DNA of 64,000 nucleotides from Paguma larvata (Eukaryota; Chordata; Mammalia; Carnivora; Viverridae), in the NCBI GenBank assembly GCA_030068075.1, contig CM057839.1, positions 48,078,960-48,142,959 of the forward strand. The letters run 5' to 3'. This document shows, piece by piece, positions 45,791 through 57,859 of the stretch. Each line of letters opens with the position of its first letter. The first letter of the stretch is position 1. Both the position numbers and the translations under genes were made by a program. The notes beneath the pieces are model-generated. The model saw nothing but the letters and a program-made list of their open reading frames with translations. It did not search any database and was not told the DNA's origin.

Positions 45791-48125
45791 TAAAATATAA
45801 CTGGAATAAATGTTTCTATATTTTTCTCTGCCAACCACAAGATACATGACTTTGGACGAAGTATCTACTCTTTTTTGAGTCCCAGGGCACTTTTTTGAAA
45901 TGTGATTATTATTGTAATAAGTTGAAATAGTATACTAACCTTAATTTGGTGACTATTATTTAAGATAGCATACATAAAGATTCCTGTAATTTAATACACA
46001 GTAACATTAGCTTAATTTTATTTTTGAGAACAGAGATCTTATGATAAATTATTGAAATATTTACAAAATCAAAACATAGACACATCTTTGCATATAGAAT
46101 AAGTCTAGTAGGTTAGCACTTTTGTTTTTCATGAACTTGCACCTGATGCAAATTCCAGAGGAATGCCAGGGATCATAATGAAACATTTAATCCAAATTTT
46201 ATCTTCTTTTAATATCTAAGCAAGTATAATTTCCAATAGCAGCATGAAATAGTTTAATGATTTGAAAGGTTTCCAACTGGTAACCACACTCACTAACCAA
46301 ATGGTTTAGTTACTCTTATTGAAGCATCTGTTCTCTATTTTTGCCTGTCTTCTCAATTTAATAGAAAGAGTTGTCATCCCCATCAGTTGGAATTTCTACT
46401 CTGTATATGGTATATAATATATATCTATGCAAACTGTTATTTTTTGACACTATGAAGGACTTTTTACCAATAGACAGAACTGAATAGAAAGTTAAATATC
46501 TGACCACAACTTACATGAAACACCAAATGAACGCTTGTGTTTTAAACAAGTAGTGGTAGGGGGGAAAAAAAAAAAAAGGAAAGAATGAAAGGGAAAAAAA
46601 AATCCAATATAGGTAAGAGAAAACTTCATTCAAATGCATTTTACTTCAATAATGTGTTGGGATTCCTGGCTGAAAATCCTTAACTGATCATCTGAATGGA
46701 TTGTGGTCATGTCTTCAGTGTCAAAGATCCAAGGATGAACAATTAAGTTTCTTTTGCTAGATATGTCTAATTCTGCCACCACAAGTAACCTTATTTGCAA
46801 TATCAAAGCAATTTCTTTCTTTCTGTTTTTTCCCTTTCCTTGGGAATTCTAATTTGTCTAGACTGTGGTAAATACTATTAGTAAAGTCATATATAATTTT
46901 AAGAGTGGAAAGTAACCTGCCACATCTCATCTAGCTCATGCCCAGTTATGTGCTCAGTGGAAAACTGCATATGTTTATCCATTATCAAGATGTGTCAGTA
47001 ACTTAGGATGAAACTTGGTGGGAAAATAAGATGTGGATTTTTAATAATGTTGTATCACTGATTTTATTATATATTTGGCAGCAGAAGAAAATATGCAATT
47101 ATAATTTTTTGAGAAACAAATCAGTTCAGAGAGTCAAATATCTGTGTGATAAATAGCAATCCAGAAATGTTGACAAAACATATTGTCAGTCAACAAATTA
47201 TATGGTTTTTGAAAACATGGTACATTTTATTCCCTAAGCTCTTGCAGTTCTCATAACCTCAAAAGCCACAGGTCCCATAACTCCAAAGTACTTCAGAATT
47301 TTAGAATGAGATCAGGAAATGCCATTCTCTGTTAATAATATTGATATATTTTACCACTCAATGTGATTGATTGACCATCAATATCATAGCCTTTCTTAGA
47401 AGGATGAATAGGGTTGTACAAACTGCTGAAGAGGCCAACAGCTACTTGAAATTAAGCTGAGATATGCTGCCATTAGTCTTGATAGGTATTGTAAATGATA
47501 CAAAGCAACAAAAATTATTATCAGCTGTACTATTACATCAAATATTAGCTGATGCTCTTTAGTAACTCATTAGGAAGAGTTTAAAAAGTATGAATTTAAC
47601 CAGAAGAGACTTTGTACATATAAAATGTTCAGTGTCAATGAACTAGTCTAAATTTTCTTTATTTCTAGAAAGGGGAAGTTCATGCAATAAAACTAGTTTC
47701 ACTTTGATCATCTAACTCTCCCTTCCCCAATTATACTTGCAAAGGAGTCAGCTGGTCGTCAAGTATGTTTATTTGGTTATTTACTAGTATATAGTATTAA
47801 TTTACTAGGATAGTGTCTCAGGCAAATATGTTTGCATTTTGGTTGATATATTAATATATTTTGGTTTGAGTATTTAATCTGATTTTGGTTATAGTGATCC
47901 GGTTCTTAGATGGTTAGCTACTTAGCAAAGTAACATAATGATATTTCAGTATCTCAAAAGCTGTGTCTCGACTGTGGACTGCACACTAATGGTGACCATT
48001 CCTAGTAACTTCAAGTAGCCTTTTTCCTTTTTCTTGCCCATTATTCAGTAATCTTTGCCTCAGCACCTATTATATAAATAAGACTATACTAATTATTGTG
48101 AGAAACAGAAAGTTTTAGAATCCTT
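45791..48125. other. Repeat-poor non-coding stretch
   Basis: About 2.3 kb in which I recognise no SINE, L1, LTR or MIR, although SINEs occur about once per 2.6 kb across the window. ORFs are negligible. Such intervals sometimes contain conserved regulatory DNA; this cannot be shown from the sequence alone. Confidence 0.45.
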
Positions 48126-48129
48126 ATAA

Positions 48130-48300
48130 TTTGTATGTGTTTCAAAGTATTCTATATGAATGGTCTCATTATACTCAAAACAATCCAAAGAGATGCAGAC
48201 AGATTTATAATCACTTTTTTAAAAATTATTCGAAGTCACATCATTAGATAGTAACAGAGCTGGGGCAAACCACCACAACGACCTTCCAAACATCTCTGGT
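48130..48300 (+). repeat. MIR-like ancient SINE
   Basis: 'tgaatggtctcattatactc', 'ttataatcacttttttaaaa', 'gaagtcacatcattagatag', 'taacagagctgggg' follow MIR in plus orientation. Its 3' end forms the left arm of an inverted repeat. Confidence 0.65.
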
Positions 48301-48420
48301 CTTCACTTCTCCACTACACATTCACCAAAACAAGAACAATAACAAACAACAATATAGCTTATGATATAGTCAGGGAACTTTACTTCTGGAGAAGTAAAGA
48401 CCAGGTACGTTTGGAAGGTT
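48280..48420. repeat. Imperfect inverted repeat (hairpin)
   Basis: Left arm 48280-48314 (gaccttccaaacatctctgg...) and right arm 48386-48420 (...gaccaggtacgtttggaagg) are reverse complements over 35 bp with 29 matches, separated by a 71-bp loop. The left arm coincides with the end of a MIR copy. Confidence 0.9.
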
Positions 48421-48469
48421 TAAGTTAGGTAAGTTTTTCAAGTAAGTTTAAGTTAGATAAGTTTTTTAA
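48418..48469 (+). repeat. 24-bp tandem duplication
   Basis: Two copies of a unit beginning gtttaagttag (48418-48441 and 48446-48469), 22 of 24 positions identical, with a 28-bp period. It directly abuts the right arm of the inverted repeat. Confidence 0.9.
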
Positions 48470-48599
48470 ATGTTTTGAGATATTTTCAAGCATTTCCTTG
48501 GATGACATCAATCTGTGCATGCACAAGATATTTAAACAAAAATTACTTCTTATGAATGGACCCACAATGCCGTGTCCTCCATGTTCTCATATGACTTAG

Positions 48600-49025
48600 C
48601 ACTGTATCATTGTGGAGTTGCCTGAGCTGCACTAAACTTAATTGGTGTGCTTGCTACTATGCTGGTTAAATTACTTATTAATTGCAGTCACATGCTGGCT
48701 TGCTACCTGCACAATCCAAGTGGCAAGGTATAACATAATACTCTTAACATCGATGCTGTTGTTGGCTATCAATGCTGACTTTCTACAAAAGACGTATTTC
48801 CAATGGCAAGAAAATCCATGCTGCTGGCTTGGGTTTTGCTCCCTCATGCTCCCTTGGCTAGCCGTTCCACCCAGCGAAAGCCCGAATTCCCTCTTCATGC
48901 TTTTCCCTCCACTGTTACTTGGCGTTTTGAGTTCTCTCATAAAGAAGAAGTGTCCTTCTCTAACAGATCCCCTAATAACCATCTACCCCGGTATTAAGTC
49001 AGCACACTTGAACACGATTTTTTAA
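48600..49025. other. GC-balanced segment, open on both strands
   Basis: The plus strand is open for 127 codons (48642-49025) and the minus strand for 103 codons (48671-48982). The plus translation is hydrophobic and leucine/cysteine-rich at its start (CWLNYLLIAVTCWLATC), which looks like a membrane segment but could be chance. I recognise no protein family, splice-site pattern or repeat. The composition (several CpG, more G+C) differs from its neighbours. It may be an old LTR fragment, a retrocopy fragment or unique sequence; a host gene is unlikely. Confidence 0.3.
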
Positions 49026-49063
49026 ATGTATCTTCCTGGTTTACAGTATACAATTTAGTTACA

Positions 49064-49128
<65 letters not shown>
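49064..49128. repeat. Compound (TC)n(AC)n microsatellite
   Basis: A TC array followed directly by an AC array of more than 20 units. Confidence 0.95.
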
Positions 49129-49132
<4 letters not shown>

Positions 49133-49589
49133 GGTATGCACACAGACAATCGAAAAAGTGTTATTATTAAGAGCGACATCACCACAAGACAACTACAAAG
49201 CATGGTAAAAATAAGGCCCCGTGCCAATGAATGATATGAACAACAAAGACTGTGAGGTCAAAAGAAAAACATAATCAATATAATCTGGAATAGGAAGCTG
49301 AAGTTTATGGAGAAGGTGAAACTTACCTTTAGCGGTGAAAAAATCAGTAGCATGTGAAAAGGTGGGAAAGGAAGAAAAAGAGTAGTCTGAGAATAGTATA
49401 AGCAGTTTGTTAATTGATTATTTTGAACTAGGCTCTGTATTTAAGTAATTATATTCAGATACACCTTGCATGGTAAACGGACTAGTCTGAATGAATCAGA
49501 GCCTGCATGACAGATAATTGAATGGTTAGGTTGGAAATGTGGAATAGTGATAGTCTATAAAGTAATTAAATGCCAATGTGAGAGTTCGC

Positions 49590-49915
49590 TGACTATTACA
49601 TGTCAGGTATTGGGGAAACAAGATGGAAAAGGCATGCCCTTGAATATTTTCAGTTTAACAGAAAAGACAATCACATGCAAAAATAAAAGTGAACTGCCAT
49701 TGGAGAAAGGAGGTGTTGGGGAGGGCCATGAAGATTAGTCTCTACGGATAAATAGAAATTCATTAGGTAGAGAAAACATGGAAGGACATTCTAGATAAAA
49801 AGAAAATCTTTTCTGTAGGTAACAAGAGTAGCAGCAGGTAAATTAAGTTGGGAAGATTAGTAAAATCCTAAAATCATGAAGAAGATAGATGTGGAAAGGA
49901 GAATGAGGACAGATG
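49590..49915 (+). repeat. Possible unassigned ancient repeat
   Basis: 'gtcaggtattggggaaacaa', 'gatggaaaaggcatgccctt', 'ggagaaaggaggtgttgggg', 'ggaaggacattctagataaa', 'gtaacaagagtagcagcagg' resemble the same ancient repeat as at 28.9 kb, with its expected order. Confidence 0.38.
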
Positions 49916-49919
49916 AAAA

Positions 49920-50878
49920 GCCATTTCCTCCTTCATAATTTTTATTAAAAACTGACACTTGTATAAGACAATTCTTTCATGAGACTTTTTAAAATTCATT
50001 TGGCAACCCTCTCTCACTTGAATTAGGAAACAAGGGTCTTCATTCCTCATAAACTCTTATTTGAACATGTCATGTGAGAAGAAAATTTAAGTCATGCAGG
50101 TCAGGTCCAGGCCAAAACAAATAAACAAACAAACAGAGGTAAAATAACCAGTTCATAAAGTTTCTAAGCTATTGAACACTCTAGAAGTAGGAAGCATACA
50201 AATTACTTTACTACAGAATCTTTCTGGGCTTAGATGTGAATGTTTCAGTTCTACTTTATCCACTTTCCATCTATTTCCAGGTTCAGTGGAAGGGTACAAA
50301 CGTAGAAGAGAAGAGTTAAAATGGCATCCTCTCAAGGTGACTCCCTATGTTCTGGTTTCTGCTCTAGCTAGTGGTCAAACAAAATAAGTCTAACCACAAA
50401 GAGTACTTGAAAGGACAATTCAAGTCTTTATGTTTCCACAACCTCCAGACTGTAAAGTGCTATGCTCTCCCTTTGCTCATTCTAAGGCTTAGCTCCTTCT
50501 TACATAAAACTAGTGCAAGTGTCTGTCTCCTCTCTGTTTGCTTTTGCCCTCATCCACTCTTGGTTCAGTAACCAAGTATGTGTTCTTACTGAGAAGCAGA
50601 TGGAAAATGATACTCATAATTTAATCACATTTCCCTTTTCATTTAAAAAGCAAAGAAACTTTGTGTTGGATAAAACCTATTATAATTTTCCAAAACATAT
50701 AGCATATAATGATTGAAGATATTAAATATGTAGTGATATATTCTTTGCCTTAAAAACATACACAGTTATACATGTATCAGTAAGCCTAAAATATTTCAAT
50801 CTATACAATGAAGATAGTCATATCTATATCTTGTGACTTTATAAAGGTTTAAATGAAAATGTTGAAAAATACATATTT
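49920..50878. other. Unannotated stretch
   Basis: No gene. Overlapping ORFs of about 60-71 codons on both strands at 50.15-50.7 kb have no known domain. Confidence 0.5.
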
Positions 50879-50879
50879 A

Positions 50880-50933
<54 letters not shown>

Positions 50934-50941
50934 GTGTGTGT
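50879..50941. repeat. (TG)n microsatellite
   Basis: TG array of about 60 bp with two small interruptions. Confidence 0.95.
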
Positions 50942-50999
50942 TTAGTAATGATATGAATACTACCTCATATTTATAGAGAGTCTACTCTATCATCTTGGG

Positions 51000-51420
51000 T
51001 CCGCCAGGAAGCAGATGGCAAGACTAAAGTGGAAGTAGAAAATATTTATTCAGTGAAATCTAGATGAGAGGAAGCAGGCATTAAGCACAGAAACCTAAGG
51101 ATCACTATTCAAGGCTGACGCACGAAAAAGGAGAGGCAGAAGGAAGGTGGATTGGGTGGGAAGGCCCTCAAACTGTTCAGCTCTTAAGCATGTCCCAGAG
51201 AGCAGAAGGGGAGCTGCAATGCAAACATTCCCTATTAGAGAAGTCCCACATTGGGAAGAGGTGGTCAGGCCAAGGAGTACTGCCCAGTCTTTGACTGATG
51301 CTGCTCTGGACGAGCAAGGCCTCAGCTATAATAACACTGCAGGGGATCCTGAAGGCGTTTTAGCTAGAGCTTCTCAACTAACCTCATTCCCTCAGAAGGT
51401 TCTCTCTTGAAGTGACATGC
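51000..51420 (-). repeat. Possible ancient LTR-like repeat
   Basis: A GC-richer segment ('gggtccgccaggaagcagat', 'gaaaatatttattcagtgaa', 'actgatgctgctctggacga'). Its texture reminds me of an ancient interspersed repeat read in antisense, with 'tttattca' as the complement of a polyadenylation region. The 87-codon ORF at 51147-51410 lies within it. Family not assigned. Confidence 0.3.
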
Positions 51421-52819
51421 ACCTCCACCATTGTCACTTATGTATAGAAAGAAGCCAAAAATTACGAGTGGTATTCACACCATTCATATTCAATAGTCAC
51501 TCCTATACTTTTATTGACAGAATATTCTAAACCTTTCAGTTTTATGGAACACGTTTAAAACATGGTAGAATTTTTAAAGATGTTCTTAAATGTCCTTCTT
51601 TTGCTCAAGATCTAAGGAGAGAACGTCAGAACTAAGCAAACACTCATCTGCTTAGGTTTTTCCTTTCAACAGTATAATATCCTTCAGTATGGGTTCTATG
51701 ATCAGGTCACAATTCAATTGACATCCATTCTAAATTCTCTTTTAATAAAACATTACGCATTTCAGTATGATATATATGATATATTCAAAAAGGACCTGCG
51801 TCCTACATATGCTGACATTTTATTTAATATGTGCATGTGCGCACGCACGCACACACACACACTCACACACACATAGGTATAAAGTTATGCTTCCTTGTAA
51901 ATTTCACTGAACTGTAATCTATCAGTAGTCTGTCAAATACAGTGGGCAACAAGTTACTTGTCAGCTACAGAAGGGTATAAACCAATTGGAAAGTAAAGTA
52001 GGCCTAAAGGGAAAGTATAACCCTTTTGACCTTGCAGTGAAGAAAGGAGAGTGGAAAGAATTGCTGATTCATGAAGGAAAAGCTTCCTGAAGAGTTGAGT
52101 GCTCAGGTTAAACTTCCCTTCCAGGCAGCACTAATTTGGCTGACAGATACCAAGCCATAGTTAATCTAAACTGACACTGACCTTGCTGGCATTACCTGCA
52201 AAATCTCCTCATACAAATTTTCCTCGAATAATTATTCCAATGCCTTATACATAGAAAAGCTGTCCGTCAACAAAGCTAGGGACATTTAATTTTCCTCCAG
52301 CTAAAATCCCCCAATCTTTTGCTATCGAGGAGAGAAAATTTAAGGTAGAGTTTGAAAGTTTTGTGGCTTTGATTTTGTAGGGAAGAATTAGTGGCTAAAC
52401 GGAAAACCATACATTTATTATATGGAAGCTGTTTTATAATTCTGGAAGTTGTAGATGGCTAATAAAGATGCAAAATAATTATAGTGTACAAATATGCAAG
52501 TGAATTGTCTTGTCGAGGAATAACCATCCCTCCTTGTGGAAAAAAAGATATTGCCTGCATTTGTACATTCATTTCAATATTCCTGGTGTATAAATATTTC
52601 TGTTCTTAGGATTTGCCTTTGAAATGGTTTTAATATCTGCACGGTTCCCACATTGATTAATGAGTTAAATAAAGTCTTAGATATGTGTTCATTTGTATAT
52701 CTGTATGAGAGTCTTAATATTATCTTTTTAAAAAAATCTTTCACAAAATTTTAAAATAGTATGCATGTGTTACATGCCACATATTGATGAATATCCATTG
52801 TCTTTTTGAATGGCTTCTT
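51421..52819. other. Unannotated stretch with a CA array
   Basis: No gene. Contains an interrupted (CA)n array at 51835-51873. Confidence 0.5.
51835..51873. repeat. Interrupted (CA)n microsatellite
   Basis: GCAC/ACAC array with CG-containing units at its start. Confidence 0.92.
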
Positions 52820-52835
52820 ATAAATCCCAACTTTA

Positions 52836-53076
52836 TTTTTTTGATTTTTAATGTTTTTTATTTTTAATTTTTTAAATGTTTATTCATTTTTGAGAGAGAG
52901 ACAGAGCAGAGCGTTAGCAAGGGAAGTGCAGAGAGAAGGACACATAGAATCCGAAGCAGGCTTCAGGCTCTGAGCTGTCAGCATAGAGCCCAACATGGGG
53001 CTTGAACTCATGAGCCGTGAGATCATGACCTGAGCTGAAGTCGGACGCTTAACTGACTGACCCACCCGCACACCCC
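52836..53076 (-). mobile_element. Feline SINE with TSD
   Basis: Minus-strand copy with long T-rich tail complement at the left and a degraded head complement 'tgacccacccgcacacccc' at the right. TSD ataaatcccaacttta / ataaacccaaatttta at 52820-52835 and 53077-53092. Confidence 0.92.
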
Positions 53077-53425
53077 ATAAACCCAAATTTTAAATCATAG
53101 AGTTGTATATGATTAATTCACCTTTATTTATACACCTACGCATTTTAATTGAACATCTAATATATCCCAGAGTGCTAGTGTACCTAGAATTCACTGATAA
53201 TTACATTATGCGACATTATTCCTGCTATGCTGCTGTCAACTGAGATAAATTACAATACAATAGAGTTAAGTGTTAAAGGACAGTAAAAACAAAATGCTTT
53301 CAAAGGAGAAGAAAATAATATGAGACCATCAATTCACTTTTGGGCCTTTGGAAAAGTTATAAAGGTAATTTTTTTTTAAAACATGAGGTGAGATTTAAAA
53401 TGAGTTTTTAAAAATAGTATTTGAA

Positions 53426-53631
53426 GGGTGCCTGGGTGGCTCAGTTAGTTGGGCATCTGACTTCAGCTCAGGTCATGATCTCACAGTTTGTGGTTTCAAG
53501 CCCCGCGTCAGGCTCTATGCTGACAGTTCAGAGCCTGCAGCCTGTTTCAGATTCTGTGTCTCCGTCTCCTTCTGCCCCTCCCCTGCTCACACTCTGTCTC
53601 TCTCTCTCTCAAAAATAAAATAAACATAAAA
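53426..53631 (+). mobile_element. Feline SINE with TSD
   Basis: 'gggtgcctgggtggctcagt' to 'aaaaataaaataaacataaa'. TSD aaaatagtatttga / aaaatactatttga at 53411-53424 and 53632-53645. Confidence 0.93.
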
Positions 53632-53769
53632 AAAATACTATTTGATTGGAGAGGTAAGAGGGCATTGCAGACAAGGTGTACCCATTTGAATTCTATTTTT
53701 ATACTTTGGCCAAGAACTTTATCAAGAACCTTAACAACTACAATCAAATATCATTAAAAAATACAGCAG

Positions 53770-53890
53770 TAATGTAAAGAGACAGACCCAGCATTGTTTT
53801 TCCCATATGACAAATTAGGACTTCAAAACACCAGAGAGGTTAAGAGAATTGCAAAAGGTCACACAGATAGTAAAAGAGTGATAACTAAAG
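53770..53890 (+). repeat. MIR-like fragment
   Basis: 'gacaaattaggacttcaaaa', 'gagaggttaagagaattgca', 'aaaggtcacacagatagtaa' match the central MIR sequence. Confidence 0.65.
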
Positions 53891-54906
53891 TTTTACCATT
53901 TCTATTCTTTCTTCCTCAAGAGAATCTTGACATTCATAGCGCATAAGAAATCAGAGCACACACAGGAACACTCAGAGTGTAAAAACACAAGCACAATTGT
54001 AGAGATGGGCAATTACTTGGCGTGCTAATTTACTAAGCCTGCCACACAAAATCCCACCAATGGGGTAACTTCAACAACAAATACTAATTTTCTCACAGTT
54101 GTTGAAGCTGGACATCTAAGATCATACTTTGATCATACTTTGGCAGGGTGGACTTAATTCTGAGGCCTCTCTCCTTGGCTGGTAGATGGCCTTCTCTCTC
54201 TTATCCTCATGTTTTCACATGCCTTTCCTCTGTGCTGATGCATCCCTGTTGTCTCTTTGTGTGTTTTTCATTTTTATTTATTATAGTCAGATTGTATTGG
54301 ACTCATCCTGATGGCCTTGTTTTAATTTAACTTCTTTAAATATCTTATCTGCAAATATAGACAGTCTCTGAAGTAGTAGGGGCCACTACTTTAACATAAG
54401 AATTGCAGGAGGTGGGCACAATTCACACTTAAGACTTGGTTTATTCACATGGTGGGAAAGAAAAGAGCTAAGTCAATTAAGTAAATAAATGGTGGATTAT
54501 TCTATTTGTCCTGAAAAGTCTAGACCCTCATCAACTCTTGGGGAACAGACTACAATAACAATGGTATTGGCCTTGGATGAAGGGCTAATAAATGCCAGAA
54601 AATCCAAATATGTTCAGGTAGGCCATCCAGGGTAATGATCCGCACTGGAAGCTCCCACAATGCCATGGGGAAGTATGTTGGCCATGAGTTACAACCAGTG
54701 AGGGTAATAAATGGAAGCTTCGTTTATTTTACAATTTGGCTAAGGTCTAGTCCTATGAGAAGAAAAATTTTGAAGTTGAAAAACAGGAAATTTGCTTTTG
54801 TTTCACCTTATCTGAAGACACATGGTATTTAGTTGCTAGAATGCTTTGCTCTTTAAACTGATCAAATTCCACATGTTTTAGGTCTATAAACAAAATTTGT
54901 TTCCTT
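53891..54906. other. Unannotated stretch
   Basis: No gene or element recognised. Confidence 0.5.
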
Positions 54907-54919
54907 TAAAAATGTATTT

Positions 54920-55028
54920 GGGGGTGCCTGGCTGGCTCAGTCAGTACAGCATGAAACTCTTGATCTCAAGACGGTAAGTTCAAGCCCCACACTGGGTGCA
55001 GAGATTACTTAAAAAAATGAAAATCTTA
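54920..55028 (+). mobile_element. Older-type carnivore SINE (short form)
   Basis: 'gggggtgcctggctggctca', 'ttgatctcaagacggtaagt', 'caagccccacactgggtgca', 'gagattacttaaaaaaatga'. It lacks the feline central and TC-rich regions and has the short carnivore-wide structure of head plus 'gagattacttaaaaataaaa'. This is a different and probably older subfamily than the other copies. Confidence 0.88.
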
Positions 55029-56904
55029 AAAAAATGTTTAACTTTGCTCTTTCATGTCATTACGACAAAAGAACCACTTGTTTGTAAGCCAGTCGTTTAA
55101 TTAAACTTTATTTTATTCCTAGCTTTACTGAGGTATAACTGACATATAAGAATCACATATGTTTAAAGTATACAAGGTGCTGATATACATGTGAAATAAT
55201 TACAGTAGAGCTAATTAACATATCCACCACTTCACAGTTATTTTTTGTGAGAAAAATTAATATCTACTCTTTTAGCAAATTTCAATTATACAATACAGCA
55301 TTATTAACTCCAGTTACTGTGCTGTACATTAGATCTTCAGAAGTTATTCATGCTGCATAACTGAAACTATTGTACCCTTTATTCCATGATTTCCCCATTT
55401 CTCCCATCCCATAGCCCCGAGTAACCACCATTCTACTTGAGGCAGAGTTTTACTTTTTATGTTTGGCTTATTTCACTTAGTATACCTTCTAGGTTCATCC
55501 ATGTTGTCTCAAAGAGCAGAATTACCTTCTTTTTTCAAGCTGAATAATATTCTATTGGATAAGTAGATACATATCACATTTTATTAACCCATTTATCTGT
55601 CCGTGGACTTGTAGGTTGTTCACACGTCTTGCCTATTGTGAATACTGCAATGAACATGGAAGTGCAGATATCTCTCTGAGCTATAGATTCATTTCTTTTA
55701 GATATATGCCTAGAAGCAAGATTGCTAGATCATATAGTCTTATTTTTAAGTTTTTTTAGAAACCCCATATTATTTTGCATGATAGTTGTATTAATATACA
55801 TTCCCATTAAGAGTGTACAACTGTTCCTTTCGTCCACAACTGCACCAATATTTATGTTTTATCTTCTGATAATATCCATTTTTACGGGATTAGATAATAC
55901 CTCTTTGTGATTTTGATTTGTATTTCCCTGAGAATTCGTTGAGCAACTTACCATATACCTGTTGGCCATATATATATCTTCTTATGAAAAATGTCTATTT
56001 CAGTTCTTTGCCCATTTTTAATCAGATTAATAGTTTTTTTTTTCTTTTCCTATTGAGTTAGATTCCTTATATATTATGGATATTAGCCCTTTATCATATG
56101 AATGGTTGCAAATATTTTTACCTATTTCATAAACTGAATCTTCACTCTGTTGATTGTTTTTTGCTGTGTAGAAGCTTTTACTTTGAAGCAACCTTATTTG
56201 TTTATATTTACTTTTATATTTGTTTATATCTACTTTTACTTTCTGTGTTTTTGGGGTCATATCCAAACCATCATGCTCAGACCAATGTCAAGAATATTAT
56301 TTTCTATGTTTTCTCCAGTAATTTTATAGTTTTAGGTCTTACATTTAAGACTTTAATTCATTTTGAGTTCATTTGCATATATGGCATGAATTATTCAATT
56401 TCATTCCTATTGTCTTCCCGTTGCATATTCTTGGCATCCTTACTGAAGATTAATTGATCATAAATGTGTGGGTTTATGTTAGGGCTCTCTATTTTCTCTA
56501 CTTGTTCCATGTGTCTGTTTTGTGCAATATACTATACTATTTGGGTGACTATACCTTGGTGGTATATTTTGAAATCAAGCAGCATAATGTCCCTAGTTTG
56601 GTTCTTGCTCAAGATTACTTTGATTATTTGGGTTCTTTTATAGTTCCATTTGAACCTGAGGATTTTTTTTTCTGTCAAAAAAATCACTGGAATTTTGATA
56701 GAGATTGAATCTAATCTATAGAATACTTTGGGAAGCATGATAATTTAATCACATTAATCTTCCAATCCATAAACACAGAATATTTCCCCTATGTGTCTTC
56801 TTTTTTTTTCATCATTTTTTTATACTTTCCATTGTATGAATCTTTCATTTCCTTGGTTAAATTTATTCCTAAGTATTTTGTTGTTTCAATGCTATTGTAA
56901 ATGA

Positions 56905-57311
56905 ACTTTTTAAAAAGTTTTTATTTAAATTCCAGTGAGTTAACATTCAGTGTAATATTAGTGTCAGGTGTACAATTTAGTGATTCAAACACGTACACAA
57001 AATACCTGGTACTCATCACAAGTGCCCTTCTTAATTCCCATCACTTATTTAACCCACCCTCCCACCCGCATTCCCTCTGGTAACTATCAGTTTGCTCTAT
57101 AAAGTTAGCAGTCTTTTTCATGGTTTGCCTTTCTCTTTCTTTATTTTTTCCCTTTGCTCATTTGTTTTGTTTCTTAAATTCCACATGTGAGTGAAATCAT
57201 ATGGTATTTGCCTTTCTCTGATTGACTTATGTTGCTTAGCATAATACTATAACTCTATGCATGTCATTGCAAATGGTAAGATTTCATTCTTTTTATGGCT
57301 TAGTAATAGTC

Positions 57312-57349
<38 letters not shown>

Positions 57350-57855
57350 TATCTTCTTTATCCATTCGTCAGTCAATGGGACTGTGGGCTTTTTCCATAA
57401 TTAGGCTATTGTAGATTAAAGCTGCTATAAACATTGGGTGCATGTATCCCTTTGAATTAGTATTTTTGTATTCTTTAGAAAAATATCTAGTAGCACAATT
57501 GCTTGGTTGTAGGGTAGTTCTATTTTTAATTTTTTGAGGAACCTCCATACTGTTTTCCAGAGCAGCTGCAGCAGTATGCATGCATTCCCACCAGCAGTGC
57601 AGGAGGGTTCCCCTTGCTCCACATCCTCACCAACAGCTGTTTTTTCTTGTTTTGTTGATATTAGCCATTCTAACATGTATGAGGTGATATCTAATTGTAG
57701 TTTTGATTTGTATTTCCCGAGAACAAGTCATTTTGAGCTTCTTTTCACATACTATTGGTTGGCTATATGTCTTCTTTGGAAAAAAAAATATCTATTCTTA
57801 TCTTCTGCCCATTTTTAATTGGATTATTTGTCTTTTGGGTGTTGAGTTTAATAAA
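56905..57855 (-). mobile_element. Younger L1 3' end nested in older L1
   Basis: Interrupts the older L1 after 'gctattgtaaatgaactttt'. Antisense carnivore L1 3' UTR and ORF2 end: 'ccagtgagttaacattcagt', 'gtgtcaggtgtacaatttag', 'tacctggtactcatcacaag', 'ccacatgtgagtgaaatcat', 'ctccatactgttttccagag'. The older L1 resumes near 57860. A (TG)n microsatellite has expanded inside it at 57314-57348. Confidence 0.85.
57314..57348. repeat. (TG)n microsatellite inside L1
   Basis: About 17 TG units where L1 copies normally have a short 'tgtatatatatacca'-like motif. Confidence 0.95.
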
Positions 57856-57859
57856 TTAA

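Noticed and set aside
48642..49025. 127-codon ORF considered as a host membrane protein.
   Set aside because: No family resemblance, no splice context or promoter, and an overlapping 103-codon opposite ORF. Kept only as a finding to check, not as a gene.
49064..49128. Short tandem arrays considered as a CRISPR-like or satellite array.
   Set aside because: They are dinucleotide microsatellites with no spacers, in a mammalian sequence context.
50879..50941. TG array considered as a telomeric or interstitial telomere repeat.
   Set aside because: No TTAGGG units are present; it is a plain (TG)n microsatellite.
56098..56457. 119-codon plus-strand ORF.
   Set aside because: It lies on the antisense strand of the old L1; the hydrophobic translation comes from T-rich antisense ORF2 sequence.
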